Source: Rikenellaceae bacterium (GTDB taxonomy: Bacteria > Bacteroidota > Bacteroidia > Bacteroidales > Rikenellaceae). Taken from it: 64,000 nt of DNA. Location of the stretch: NCBI GenBank assembly GCA_015060075.1, contig SUZE01000006.1, forward strand, positions 1 to 64,000, given 5' to 3'. Below are positions 40,803-50,190 of the stretch, in pieces. A program made the translations under genes and the position numbers. A model generated the notes under the pieces. The model saw nothing but the letters and a program-made list of their open reading frames with translations. It was not told where the DNA came from and ran no database searches. Each line of letters starts with the position of its first letter. Within the stretch, counting starts at the first letter, position 1.

Positions 40803-42971
40803 TTAATCTCTATACTTTGTTTCGGTGTTCTCAAACACAAACGCAAAGGTATCCGCCACCTCCTCGATGCGCTTCGAGGTCGGCTTGCCTGCGCCATGTC
40901 CTGCGTTGGTGTCGATGCGGATAAGGACAGGATTTTTGCCCTTGTGGCAGTGCTGCAACTCGGCAGCAAACTTAAACGAGTGCGCCGGCACAACTCTATC
41001 ATCGTGGTCGCCCGTAGTAACGAGCGTTGCAGGATACTCTACCCCCTCACGCAGATTGTGCAGTGGCGAGTATTTCAGAAGATACTCAAATTGCTCTTTG
41101 TTATCTGAGGAGCCATACTCCACAACCCAGCCGTGACCGATTGTGAAGCGGTGGTAGCGCAACATATCCAACACACCTACCGCAGGCAGTGCAACAGCGT
41201 ACAAGTCAGGGCGTTGTGTCATACATGCACCCACCAATAAGCCACCATTCGAGCCACCTGCAATAGCGAGTTTTTTACTCGATGTATAGCCCTTGTCAAT
41301 AAGGTACTCGGCAGCCGAGATAAAGTCGTCAAAGACATTCTGCTTGTTCTCCAACATACCGCCTTTATGCCACTCCTCGCCATACTCCGAGCCACCACGC
41401 AGGTTCACTACGCACCATACACCGCCCTGCTCCATAAACATCACCGCCGTAGTCGAAAACGATGGGGTGAGGTTGATTTGGAAGCCACCATAACCATAGA
41501 GATAGCAAGGGTTTTTGCCGTTCAGTTTTAATCCCTTCTTGTGCGATACGAACATCGGCACACGGGTACCATCTTTGCTTTCGAAGAATATCTGCTCAGT
41601 TTCGTACTTCTCGCTCTCGAACTTGACCTCCGCACGGTGGTACAACTCGCTCTTGCCACTCTCGATATCGTAGCGATAGATTGTACCCGGGGTGGTATAG
41701 TTGGTTACGGCATAATAGACCTCCTTATCCTCGCGCTCGCCATCGAAACCGCCCACCGAGCCGATAATCGGCAACTCAACCTCGCGCACAAGATTGCCCT
41801 TGCGGTCGTATTGGAAGATTTTGTTCTGTGCGTCAATCAGATACTCGGCAAAGAGGTAGTTCCCTGCCATACCCACCGCTTCGAGCAGTGAGCTGCCCTC
41901 TGGGATAATATCGTACTGCTCGCCCGTAGCGAGATTTACACCTACAAGGCGATAGTTTGCAGCGTGGTCGTTGGTCATAATCATCGCCTCATCGTTGTAG
42001 CAGTCGAGAAGGTAGTAGTCGTACTCGAAACCCTTGAACATTGTGCGCCACTTGCGCTCCGAGGTGCGCTTGTAGAGCAGCTGCGTACCCGAAGTACCTG
42101 CCGAAGAGGTTACAAACTGCCACTTGCCGTCCTCGCTCTCGCCGCCATGATGGTAGTGGAGCGGATTTTTCTTATCCTCAAATATCAAAATATCCTCCTC
42201 CTGCTTGGTGCCGAGGCGGTGGAAATAGACCTTCTGGTTGGTGTTTTGTGCCGAATATACCGCATCGCCCTCCTTCGGGGCATCGTAGGCGCTGTAATAG
42301 AATCCACGACCATCGCGAGTCCACGAAGCACCCGAGAATTTCACCCACTTGATGTGGTCGGCAAGGGGTTTCATGGTCTTGGTGTCGAGAATGAAAATCT
42401 CTACCCAATCCGAGCCTGCCGAGGCGAGCGAATAGGCGAAGTAGCGACCATTTTTGGTGAATGTTCCCGTGTTGAGTGCCACCGTGCCATCTTCCGATAG
42501 GGTGTTGGGGTCGAAAAATACCTCCTCCTCGGTGTCCGAGAGGTTGCGCTTGCGGTAGATGACGCTCTGGTTTTGAAGACCACTGTTGCGCGAGATGTAG
42601 TACCACTCGCCACGCTTTGCGGGTGCGCTCTGTGTTGGGTAGTTCCATAACTCCTCCAATCGCTCACGAATAGCCTTGCGCTGTGGCAACGAGTTGAGGT
42701 AGCCGAAAGTTACCTCATTCTGCGCCTTTACCCACTCGGCAGTACGCTCCGAGTTGTCATCTTCGAGCCAACGATAAGGGTCGGCAATCTCTGTTCCATG
42801 GTAGTTATCTACCACCCCCTCACGGGCTGTTTCGGGGTATTTCAAAACTTCTGTCATATCTTTGATTTTTCTAATTCCTCGACCAATACCATATCCAATA
42901 AGATACGATGCACCAAAAATGGCAACACAAATTGCCACCGTCTTTGCAATCTGTTTGTAGTTAGTTTTCAT
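40803..42971 (-). CDS. Prolyl oligopeptidase family serine peptidase
   Basis: 722 aa S9A peptidase that cuts after proline in short peptides. An N-terminal hydrophobic stretch (about 8-24, VAICVAIFGASYLIGYG) may act as a signal anchor. Then a beta-propeller (about 85-430) with the starting motif YPETAREGVVDNYHG and DPYRWLEDD, and the alpha/beta hydrolase domain (about 440-722) with catalytic Ser in GGSNGGLL, Asp in TGDHDDRVVP and His in NAGHGAGK. The ATG at 42971 is chosen; a longer frame to 43070 translates the repeat-rich leader. Confidence 0.92.
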   Translation of the reverse strand: MKTNYKQIAKTVAICVAIFGASYLIGYGIGRGIRKIKDMTEVLKYPETAREGVVDNYHGTEIADPYRWLEDDNSERTAEWVKAQNEVTFGYLNSLPQRKAIRERLEELWNYPTQSAPAKRGEWYYISRNSGLQNQSVIYRKRNLSDTEEEVFFDPNTLSEDGTVALNTGTFTKNGRYFAYSLASAGSDWVEIFILDTKTMKPLADHIKWVKFSGASWTRDGRGFYYSAYDAPKEGDAVYSAQNTNQKVYFHRLGTKQEEDILIFEDKKNPLHYHHGGESEDGKWQFVTSSAGTSGTQLLYKRTSERKWRTMFKGFEYDYYLLDCYNDEAMIMTNDHAANYRLVGVNLATGEQYDIIPEGSSLLEAVGMAGNYLFAEYLIDAQNKIFQYDRKGNLVREVELPIIGSVGGFDGEREDKEVYYAVTNYTTPGTIYRYDIESGKSELYHRAEVKFESEKYETEQIFFESKDGTRVPMFVSHKKGLKLNGKNPCYLYGYGGFQINLTPSFSTTAVMFMEQGGVWCVVNLRGGSEYGEEWHKGGMLENKQNVFDDFISAAEYLIDKGYTSSKKLAIAGGSNGGLLVGACMTQRPDLYAVALPAVGVLDMLRYHRFTIGHGWVVEYGSSDNKEQFEYLLKYSPLHNLREGVEYPATLVTTGDHDDRVVPAHSFKFAAELQHCHKGKNPVLIRIDTNAGHGAGKPTSKRIEEVADTFAFVFENTETKYRD

Positions 42972-42991
42972 AAATCGAATTTTGTTTGTTG

Positions 42992-42999
42992 CAAAGATA
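42992..42999 (-). promoter_or_regulatory. Prolyl oligopeptidase promoter -7 box (TATCTTTG)
   Basis: CAAAGATA on the plus strand, 20 bp before the ATG, with an AAAACGG heptamer tract directly upstream. Confidence 0.65.
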
Positions 43000-43000
43000 A

Positions 43001-43096
43001 GAAAAAACGGAAAACGGAGAACTGAAAACGGAAAACTTTTGTTTTTAGACGAAAGACGACAGAAATGCAAAATGCAGAATGCAGAATTGAGAATTG
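43001..43096. repeat. Compound heptamer tract (three different units)
   Basis: Nearly continuous 7-bp phase: CGGAAAA, CGGAGAA, CTGAAAA, CGGAAAA, then AGACGAA, AGACGAC, then AGAAATG, CAAAATG, CAGAATG, CAGAATT, GAGAATT. The units seen singly elsewhere occur here side by side. Confidence 0.85.
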
Positions 43097-43102
43097 TTTT
43101 CA

Positions 43103-43203
43103 GCGCACTCCTATTAAGCGACCAACGGGAGCGAATCCTATTTAGTCCTATTCAGTCCTATAATCGCTTGCGCCCTGACCATACTCGGAGTTTGCAAAAC
43201 TAA
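43103..43203 (-). repeat. Family B intergenic repeat (inverted copy)
   Basis: Reading the minus strand: TTTTAGTTTTGCAAACTCCG, then GGTCAGGGCGCAAGCGATT, decamers ATAGGACTGA, ATAGGACTAA, then ATTCGCTCCCGTTGGTCGC and TTAATAGGAGTGCGC. Confidence 0.78.
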
Positions 43204-43211
43204 AAGCCAAC

Positions 43212-43245
43212 AAAAAAATGGCCCGGAAATCTCCGAGCCATTTTT
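43212..43245 (-). terminator. Terminator of the surface-protein operon
   Basis: AAAAAATGGCCCGGA / TCCGAGCCATTTTT directly after the stop codon of the last operon gene. Confidence 0.85.
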
Positions 43246-45039
43246 CTATTTCGGTTGATTTTGTTCGTCTAAGTCGTATAGTAGTTCGATATCATCGACA
43301 TACATCCACGACTCGCTACTACCCGTAAAGTAATCGCCATATCCCGAGCAGGTGAAGGTCAGCAACAGACACGAAGGCACAACCTCAGGGTTGCGATACT
43401 CGATAGGCAGAGTCATTGTGTGCCAACGGTCTGTATGGTCAGCCACCATCTCAGGGTTGCTGTCGCTATCGAAGTAGCCCAAACCATACACTCCTTCGGC
43501 TGTGCGAGGGTCGAAGAATGTCTTTTCATCGGCACTATCCACGCAGTGTGGCTCTGACCAATCGGTTAGACAGAAGAAGACCTTTGCAACATCTGGTTGC
43601 CCGCCCACAATTTTTATCTGCTTGCTACCGATATGGTACTCGGTGCCTGTCGTAGCAGATTGATACTTGTTGTTGACGGTAATCCAATTTATACCGCCAC
43701 GAGAGTACTTAACCTTAAATCTCAATGCCACTGGCTTTATGTTTTGGTCTACCATACAACCAAAGTATATCTTGGCATTTGTTCCGAGTGTCTCGCCATA
43801 TTCTCCTACGAAGAGGTTTCCGGCGGCAAACTTCATTCCCAACACATTCTGCGAGCCCATATAGGCACTTACCTCACCCGGTGAGTCTGCCGGTACATTC
43901 TCAGGACTTGCACTCTTATATACAGGGAATGTGAGGTTATACTTCTCGCCCAGCGATGTTCCACCCGGATTACCCGTTGCCCAGAACATGTGCTGAACTG
44001 ACGAGAATGGATACCAGCAAGGACCGACCTCGCCCGTAGGCAACAGCTGTTGGTCGTTGGTAAACTTTGCCCACTCCTCCATCTGCGAGTTAGGCAGTTG
44101 GTAGAGTGATGTAGTGGTTACAACCTTGATGTCGGATTGTTTCTCATCGGCATAACCGATAACCTCATACTTTGTATTTGGCTCCAAACCTCGCACAATA
44201 GCCTTTACAAAGCCCTCTTCGTAGCGGTTGTATGGATTTGAAGAGTCAGCAGCATACCACTCATCATTAACCTTTAACCACTCCTCCGAGTCCTTTTTGC
44301 GATATGCGAATTGGATAGATGCGCCATCAATATTTGCCGCCTTAATCCAGATTACATTTGCACCCGCTGCTACATACTCGAAGTCGAGCGCCACCTCGGT
44401 AGGCACAACTATTAACTCCCAAATAGTTGAACGACCATGTGCCGACACGGTAACGGTCTGCGATTTGCTTTCGTTGTCGAAATTAGTCGGCATCTGCGCA
44501 ACTTCGGGGTAGTCGTATGTCGGGCGTGGTCCGAATCGCATCTCTGTCGTCTTGACATCGCTAAGAGGGTAGTCCTGACGGCGCTTTACGATGGCACGAT
44601 GTCCCTCCAAATCCCACTCGGTAGCACCAATTTGACCATCAACGGTCCAAATGCGATTGATAGTTTGCGTTGCCACAATCTTCCATTCGTAGGTTTGGAA
44701 GTAGGAGAGCGTAATATATTCGGGCTCTGTCATATTGACGACACGATTATTCAAATCTTTCGATACGATAATCTTCGAGTTATCGGCGGTGTAGTTGATG
44801 TTTGTAACCACATCGGAGCCGAAAGTTATCGTTTTGAACTGTACCGCCTCGATGTTGGTCTCCTCGGCAAGAGGAATTGTGGCGGTATAGGTCGAACGGT
44901 CGAGGACGATATCTCCGCTTGTACCTTCTACATCGAGCGAGGCGATAAATAAATCGACCACAGGCTTCGGCAAATCGTTCTTGATGCACGAAGCAAAGGC
45001 CAATATGGTGAGAAGTGATATGATTGCTCTTCTATTCAT
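43246..45039 (-). CDS. PCMD-domain surface lipoprotein (operon gene 7)
   Basis: 597 aa. Lipobox FASC (Cys18). N-terminal beta-sandwich (about 25-130, with VDLFIASLDVEG and SGDIVLDRSTYTATIPL), an Ig-like domain (about 205-310, with PNTKYEVIGYADEK), then a PCMD carbohydrate-metabolism-type domain (about 315-590) opening with LPNSQMEEWAKF and ending in WMYVDDIELLYD. PCMD is a beta-jelly-roll domain of secreted Bacteroidetes proteins of unknown role. The start overlaps the stop of the upstream barrel gene by 8 bp, so it is translationally coupled. Last gene of the operon. Confidence 0.82.
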   Translation of the reverse strand: MNRRAIISLLTILAFASCIKNDLPKPVVDLFIASLDVEGTSGDIVLDRSTYTATIPLAEETNIEAVQFKTITFGSDVVTNINYTADNSKIIVSKDLNNRVVNMTEPEYITLSYFQTYEWKIVATQTINRIWTVDGQIGATEWDLEGHRAIVKRRQDYPLSDVKTTEMRFGPRPTYDYPEVAQMPTNFDNESKSQTVTVSAHGRSTIWELIVVPTEVALDFEYVAAGANVIWIKAANIDGASIQFAYRKKDSEEWLKVNDEWYAADSSNPYNRYEEGFVKAIVRGLEPNTKYEVIGYADEKQSDIKVVTTTSLYQLPNSQMEEWAKFTNDQQLLPTGEVGPCWYPFSSVQHMFWATGNPGGTSLGEKYNLTFPVYKSASPENVPADSPGEVSAYMGSQNVLGMKFAAGNLFVGEYGETLGTNAKIYFGCMVDQNIKPVALRFKVKYSRGGINWITVNNKYQSATTGTEYHIGSKQIKIVGGQPDVAKVFFCLTDWSEPHCVDSADEKTFFDPRTAEGVYGLGYFDSDSNPEMVADHTDRWHTMTLPIEYRNPEVVPSCLLLTFTCSGYGDYFTGSSESWMYVDDIELLYDLDEQNQPK

Positions 45040-45907
45040 GTTGTAATTTCAATTTTTGTTCACTTTTTTTGCTCCACAAGTGTACCGTTACGCCGATGTT
45101 AATCTCGGCAATGTTAAGGCGGAAACGCAATTTCGAGTAGTTACGAGTTCCTCCCGTAGGTTCCATGTTCTCGTCAAACTGTTTGATGTGGTTGTACTGC
45201 AAACCTCCCAATCCGAACGACACCGTAGCGCAGACATTCGGGAAGATGTAGGCTGCAATACCCGGATTGAAATTAAATCGCACCTTGTAGGTATCCGAAA
45301 TTGAGCGATTCCACTCATCGTTGTACATAAAGCTGAACTTCGAGCGACCGTAAGAGCCCTCCAACTCCAACTCTCCAAAGACTCCGAAACGACCTCGCTT
45401 GTCGAGTGGCACATAGGCTCGGTGGAAAATGGAGAACGAGTAGGCGTTGCTCAAATAGCCGAGTGCAATGCCTTCGGTCGAGAACTCTATGCCGTTGATA
45501 AAGTTTCCGAGGTTTACATTTGCATTGTCGAAGTGACCTACCATGTGGGTATATCCAAATCGTGCGCCAATTGCAAGGTTGTTGCGGTAGAAGTAGCCAA
45601 AATATGGTTTTACCGTTACAACCGAGCCTCCGAGTTTCAAGTTTTCGATTATAAGTGCAATATCAGAATCGTCAGTCGAGAGCGTTCCATACGAAGCCGA
45701 AACACCACATATCCACTCCTCCTTATAGGCGAAGGCGTTGGTGTCAATTCCTCTATCAATTCGGTTAATTCTGAATGGAGAACGAGGGTGTTTGCTTGCA
45801 CGCACTGAGTCACGACCAAAGAGCAGGCTCTGAGCCTCTGCATCATATATTGTTACTGTGCTTGCTACAAGCACTGCCATAAGTATTGTAAATATCTTCT
45901 TCATCAT
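45032..45907 (-). CDS. Outer-membrane beta-barrel protein (operon gene 6)
   Basis: 291 aa. Signal peptide (MMKKIFTILMAVLVASTVT..., cleavage near AEAQ). Mature part has alternating aromatic/polar strands typical of an outer-membrane porin-like barrel (EEWICGVSASYGTLST, VKPYFGYFYRNNLAIGARFGYTH, CATVSFGLGGLQYNHIKQ). It shares the plan of the next gene (45923-46696), including a KEEWICGVS/PKGQWVFGGS pair and a FGYTHM/FGYSRG strand, so the two are diverged paralogues. Overlaps the PCMD gene start. Confidence 0.82.
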   Translation of the reverse strand: MMKKIFTILMAVLVASTVTIYDAEAQSLLFGRDSVRASKHPRSPFRINRIDRGIDTNAFAYKEEWICGVSASYGTLSTDDSDIALIIENLKLGGSVVTVKPYFGYFYRNNLAIGARFGYTHMVGHFDNANVNLGNFINGIEFSTEGIALGYLSNAYSFSIFHRAYVPLDKRGRFGVFGELELEGSYGRSKFSFMYNDEWNRSISDTYKVRFNFNPGIAAYIFPNVCATVSFGLGGLQYNHIKQFDENMEPTGGTRNYSKLRFRLNIAEINIGVTVHLWSKKSEQKLKLQHE

Positions 45908-45922
45908 AATGCCTCCCTTGTT

Positions 45923-46696
45923 TTATAGATAGAACGATGCACCTAATCCTATGGAGAAGATGTTTACTTTGAAATTCATCTGCGAGGTGGAGGTCGTTCC
46001 CGACACCACCTGATTGCTTATCTGGCGTGTATTCGAGTAGTTGAAACCGAAAACTCCGATATTTACCTCGATAGCCATGTTGTTGGTCAGAAATGCCGAC
46101 ACTCCCGGATTGACGCCGAGTGCAAGGTCAAAACTTGTAGCGTATGTTCCGCTAAGACTTTGCTGTGGACCTGCTGCCAATTTTTTCTGTGAGCCTCCCA
46201 TCGCCAATGCCACCTCTGCAAATAGCGCAAATCGCTTGCTCTGTCCCAGAGGTATATACTTGCGCCACAGAGCCTCTACGTTGTAGGACTGTTTTAGCGA
46301 GTAGTAGAACGAATTATCGAGCGAGGTTATCGAAAGACTTGCATTGTCCAACTCGGTCAATCCTCGTGAATAACCGAAACGCACTCCAACCAACGAATTT
46401 CGAGCATAGGCATAACCTACGAGTGGAGAAATTTTGAATTGGTAGCCATTCGATTTGATATCTTCGACAATCAGAAAGGTGTAGTTGTCGTTGGTGTGGG
46501 TTGAGTACGATATAGAGCCTCCGAACACCCATTGCCCCTTTGGAACAAACTCGTTTTTCAAGTTTGAAACGCCTCGATTTTGACGGCGAAGGCTGTGATT
46601 GTATGAGGTACTATCCGCCTTAACCATCTCTTGCGCCATTGTAGCAGATGGCAGGGCGAGCAGTATCACCATCACTATTTTGAAAAATTTACTCAT
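45923..46696 (-). CDS. Outer-membrane beta-barrel protein (operon gene 5)
   Basis: 257 aa. Signal peptide (cleavage near TMAQ), then barrel-like strands: GQWVFGGSISYSTH, FKISPLVGYAYARNSLVGVRFGYSRG, RFALFAEVALAMGGSQ, and a C-terminal aromatic end SIGLGASFYL, matching the usual C-terminal barrel signature. Paralogue of gene 6. Positioned between the two PCMD lipoprotein genes, so it may be the outer-membrane partner of those lipoproteins (inference). Confidence 0.83.
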   Translation of the reverse strand: MSKFFKIVMVILLALPSATMAQEMVKADSTSYNHSLRRQNRGVSNLKNEFVPKGQWVFGGSISYSTHTNDNYTFLIVEDIKSNGYQFKISPLVGYAYARNSLVGVRFGYSRGLTELDNASLSITSLDNSFYYSLKQSYNVEALWRKYIPLGQSKRFALFAEVALAMGGSQKKLAAGPQQSLSGTYATSFDLALGVNPGVSAFLTNNMAIEVNIGVFGFNYSNTRQISNQVVSGTTSTSQMNFKVNIFSIGLGASFYL

Positions 46697-46718
46697 CAGT
46701 TTTTCTACCTATTATATA

Positions 46719-48815
46719 TTAATATACGAGTTCGATATCATCAATGTACATCCACGAGTCGCTACTGCCTGTGAAGTAGTCGCCATAACCCGAACAAGTT
46801 GCGGTAAGAACAAGGTAATTTGCTCCACTACTATCGTCTGTTCCCTCAATCTTCTCGAATGGGATATACAACTCGTGCCACTCGGTGTTCGAAGTTCTCG
46901 ACTCGAAATATGCGGTGTATAACACACCATCGTAGCGTCCGTCTGTGCAGTTTTTGATATCATTCATACTTGGGCTGAATGTAGTCTCGTTGGCTTTTGT
47001 ACTATCTACGCACCAAGCACTTTTCCAATTACATATACAGCAGAAAATCTTTGTCAGGTCAGGTTCTCCTGTATTTACTCCCGCAGAGCCTTTGTTGTCG
47101 ATGGTGCCACAGTTATACTTAACCCACATTTTTACCCCCTTTGGCTTGGCATTGTAGGTAAATGGCTGTCCGAAATATACGGTTGCTCCGATTGGGCTCA
47201 AACTTGCCTCTCCAAAATCTCCGACAAAGATATTTCCTGCACCAAACTGTTTCATGATTACGGCATCAATTGTTTTCGAATCAAGCAAAGCGCTATATTG
47301 TCCTTTTGAGCCCGGACGAATATCTGTACTACTGCTTGTAAGAGTCTCTCCTACCATCGAAGTTCCTTCGTTTCCCGAATCCCAATACTTACTATTTTTG
47401 CTCGGACCAGGGTATGTTACCTTGTCGCTTACGCACCAACTCTCCATATCGCCATTCGGAATCTGTGCACCCTGCTCGGTGGTGAATGCAAGACTTGTGC
47501 CTATGGTTTTACCGTTGATAACGAGGTTACATTCATAGGTGCGACCGGCTTCGATGCCATTGACCTGTGCGATATAGGTATTGTTCTCGCTCGATGTAGC
47601 AGAGAAGCTCTGCCACTCGCCTTCGCCCTCACGACAGACAATTTCCACGCTCGCAGGAGCACCGAAAACAGTTGCCGAGATAGGTGTTATGCCACTCCAA
47701 AGGTCTATTGAGGAGTAGTCCAAAGCCTTGACACCTTGCAGGTTGTATGGCAAATCTTTTGCCACCGAGCCGCCATCAACATCGAAGACTCGCATATTGA
47801 TAATCTGGCTGCCACCACTCAACGAGTTGAAGAAGTCGTCCGAGAGTGTGATGTATAGTTGTGCGGAGTTCAAGCCCGTGAGCATAATGCCAGGAACGGT
47901 GTTGCTTACAGGTTCAAAGACTCTGTCGCCAACGGTAATAACAACATTGTTGAATACGGAAGGAGCAGTCGCCAAGTATTGACGCTCACCACCCGTATAG
48001 TTGTATGGCGCAGCGAGGTCAAATCCCACACCTTTCAACTCAGGGTCCGGGCTGAATGCGAGGTGGTCATCTCGCTCCTCGATACGCTCATCGACCGTAG
48101 CAGTAAGACCATCTAACAAGCCCGATGCATCTTTTGAGAACTTAAACGAAAGAGAGTACGCCTTTTTCAACTCGATATTTTCGATAGAGCCACTCCTATC
48201 CACCTCAACTTGCTCGCCATTGTCTTCGTAGACGAAGGTTCCGACAAATCGCCACGAGAGGGATGTTGTGTTTTGTGGCATTATAAAGTAACCCTCGGCA
48301 CTTTCGGTGTAGCGGAGTTTTACTTCGTCATTTGCCCACACCTCAACATGGTAGCCATCGAGGAAACCCTCCGTGATGGTTTGGTCGAAATTTACCTTTA
48401 CAGGGACATTCTGACCGACTGCTACAATATCGACATTTGTGGTTTCGCCACCCTCAATCTCGAAGAGCGATGAGCCTACATAGTATCTCTCTTCACTATT
48501 GAATGTTGCAGGTACGGGCTCTCCGCAGACAACATGAGCACTATAATCGCCTGCGAGTAACCATATATATTCCGGTTTATCCTCTTTGGTGTATTTGCGC
48601 ACCAAAGTAGACTTGCTATCCGCAATCTGATATATGCTGATTGTGTAGGATGGTGTGTTGCCATCGGAGTTGCGTGTGCCGATGTTGAGTGACAGCACGC
48701 CCTTCTCTGCCGATGGTGTGTTGTCGCCACTCTCCTTGACCTTGGCATCGTTCATACACGATACCAATGCCATTGTGCATGCACACACGAGTAGTATGTT
48801 GTATAATCTCTTCAT
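46719..48815 (-). CDS. DUF4493/PCMD surface lipoprotein (operon gene 4)
   Basis: 698 aa. Lipobox LVSC (Cys20). DUF4493-like region (about 38-240, GVLSLNIGTRNSDG and IWLLAGDYSAHVVCGEP), a second beta-rich region (about 255-440), and a C-terminal PCMD domain (about 455-698) opening with IPNGDMESWCV and ending YIDDIELVY. The same domain end appears in gene 7, so the two PCMD proteins are related. Genes 3 and 4 are 6 bp apart. Confidence 0.82.
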   Translation of the reverse strand: MKRLYNILLVCACTMALVSCMNDAKVKESGDNTPSAEKGVLSLNIGTRNSDGNTPSYTISIYQIADSKSTLVRKYTKEDKPEYIWLLAGDYSAHVVCGEPVPATFNSEERYYVGSSLFEIEGGETTNVDIVAVGQNVPVKVNFDQTITEGFLDGYHVEVWANDEVKLRYTESAEGYFIMPQNTTSLSWRFVGTFVYEDNGEQVEVDRSGSIENIELKKAYSLSFKFSKDASGLLDGLTATVDERIEERDDHLAFSPDPELKGVGFDLAAPYNYTGGERQYLATAPSVFNNVVITVGDRVFEPVSNTVPGIMLTGLNSAQLYITLSDDFFNSLSGGSQIINMRVFDVDGGSVAKDLPYNLQGVKALDYSSIDLWSGITPISATVFGAPASVEIVCREGEGEWQSFSATSSENNTYIAQVNGIEAGRTYECNLVINGKTIGTSLAFTTEQGAQIPNGDMESWCVSDKVTYPGPSKNSKYWDSGNEGTSMVGETLTSSSTDIRPGSKGQYSALLDSKTIDAVIMKQFGAGNIFVGDFGEASLSPIGATVYFGQPFTYNAKPKGVKMWVKYNCGTIDNKGSAGVNTGEPDLTKIFCCICNWKSAWCVDSTKANETTFSPSMNDIKNCTDGRYDGVLYTAYFESRTSNTEWHELYIPFEKIEGTDDSSGANYLVLTATCSGYGDYFTGSSDSWMYIDDIELVY

Positions 48816-48821
48816 CGTATA

Positions 48822-50159
48822 CTATTTTCCGGTTTGGAGCATCAAAGTTTTAACTGTGGTGTTTCCTTCGTTATCGGTAACTGTTAAAACGAAGTCGTGG
48901 TGTTTCAAATCGGCACCGCTGACGCCCTTCAACATACCCATAAATGAGGTGATAGAGAGCTTTACGAAAGTCTTGTTGAGAACATCCTCACCCACCGCAA
49001 ATTGGAGATTGCGCAGAGCCTCCTCGGTGTTGATAAACACCTCCGGATTGCGTGAGTCGTACGACTTCTCGGGGTGACATAGGTTGAGAACATTACAGAT
49101 GTTGATGCCGCTCAATACATCAGGTGTAAGCGAGTCGGAGTCAATCTGTACCAAGAACTCTTTTATGCCCTTCGATGCCGAAACGAGCAAATCTACCTCA
49201 ATGCCATCTACAATCTGCTCACGCTTCGAGATGTCGTGTCCGTCCCAAACGATGCTTGGGTCCTCTACAACAGCATCACCTCCACCGTTTCCTCCATCGT
49301 TATCGCCCGTATTACCATCTTCTTTCCACTCCTCCTCGACAACAAGGTCTGCAACATTACAAGGGACAATCTCATCGGTAACCCAATCACGCAGTGTAAC
49401 ACCAATCTTTATGCTGCCCTCGGCCTCGTGCTCCAAGTAGAAGTGGACTTTACTGTGTTGTCCGGCCTTCACATCAAGTACCTCTTTGTTCATCTCGATA
49501 TTTTTGAAATTTACCTTATCCGCAGCGTAAGTACCCCAAATACGTAACGAAATGGTATTGCTGACTTGTGGTGCGAGGAAGAATCCGGCACGACTCTCAG
49601 TCAGAGTGTACTCCAATGAATTTTCTCCTACCGAAACAATGGTCAAGGTTTGAGCGCCGAGTCGCTCCAAGAGAGTAGGGTCGAATGATACAGAGACCTT
49701 AATCTGCATTAATGAGCAGACCATTTGGGAGAGGTCTTCTGTCTCGTTACGAACAATCTTGAATGGTTTTACTGCACCATAAACCGGCGAATCCCAAGCC
49801 GCAGGTGCTACTTCGCCCGACTGCATCTTGAAGATGTAGTCGCCGATTTCGAGTTCGATTGGCTCGGTTGGTCGCTCGCTATATTTGAACGACTTAACAA
49901 CCTCGTTATTTTCGTTTATAATCGAGCACTCGAAGTTTGCTACATCAACCGAGTTTCGAGTAGCCTGACGAGTTGAGAGTCCGAGTTCGGGGTCATTCTC
50001 ATCAATACGACAATCTACCGTAAGGTCCGAAACAGATAAAAATCCCTTGTTCGAAGTGTTCTCCTCTCCTTCGTTTCCGAAAGAGAGTTTCTCCTCGGCA
50101 CAACCTGCCATCAAGAGGGTTGCCAAAAGGGTTACTGCTGCAAATTTTGTAAATCTCAT
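48822..50159 (-). CDS. DUF4493 lipoprotein (operon gene 3)
   Basis: 445 aa. Lipobox MAGC (Cys20). A DUF4493-like domain (about 38-240: GFLSVSDLTVDCRIDENDPEL, PIELEIGDYIFKMQSGEVAPAAWDSPVY) followed by a Gly/Asp linker (DGNTGDNDGGNGGGD, about 285-299) and a second beta domain (about 305-445, SKREQIVDGIEVDLLVSASKGIK). DUF4493 proteins are exported lipoproteins of Bacteroidetes, often next to PCMD genes. Function unknown. Confidence 0.82.
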   Translation of the reverse strand: MRFTKFAAVTLLATLLMAGCAEEKLSFGNEGEENTSNKGFLSVSDLTVDCRIDENDPELGLSTRQATRNSVDVANFECSIINENNEVVKSFKYSERPTEPIELEIGDYIFKMQSGEVAPAAWDSPVYGAVKPFKIVRNETEDLSQMVCSLMQIKVSVSFDPTLLERLGAQTLTIVSVGENSLEYTLTESRAGFFLAPQVSNTISLRIWGTYAADKVNFKNIEMNKEVLDVKAGQHSKVHFYLEHEAEGSIKIGVTLRDWVTDEIVPCNVADLVVEEEWKEDGNTGDNDGGNGGGDAVVEDPSIVWDGHDISKREQIVDGIEVDLLVSASKGIKEFLVQIDSDSLTPDVLSGINICNVLNLCHPEKSYDSRNPEVFINTEEALRNLQFAVGEDVLNKTFVKLSITSFMGMLKGVSGADLKHHDFVLTVTDNEGNTTVKTLMLQTGK

Positions 50160-50190
50160 ATCTTTAAGTTTTTTCTATTATTCGTGAAAA

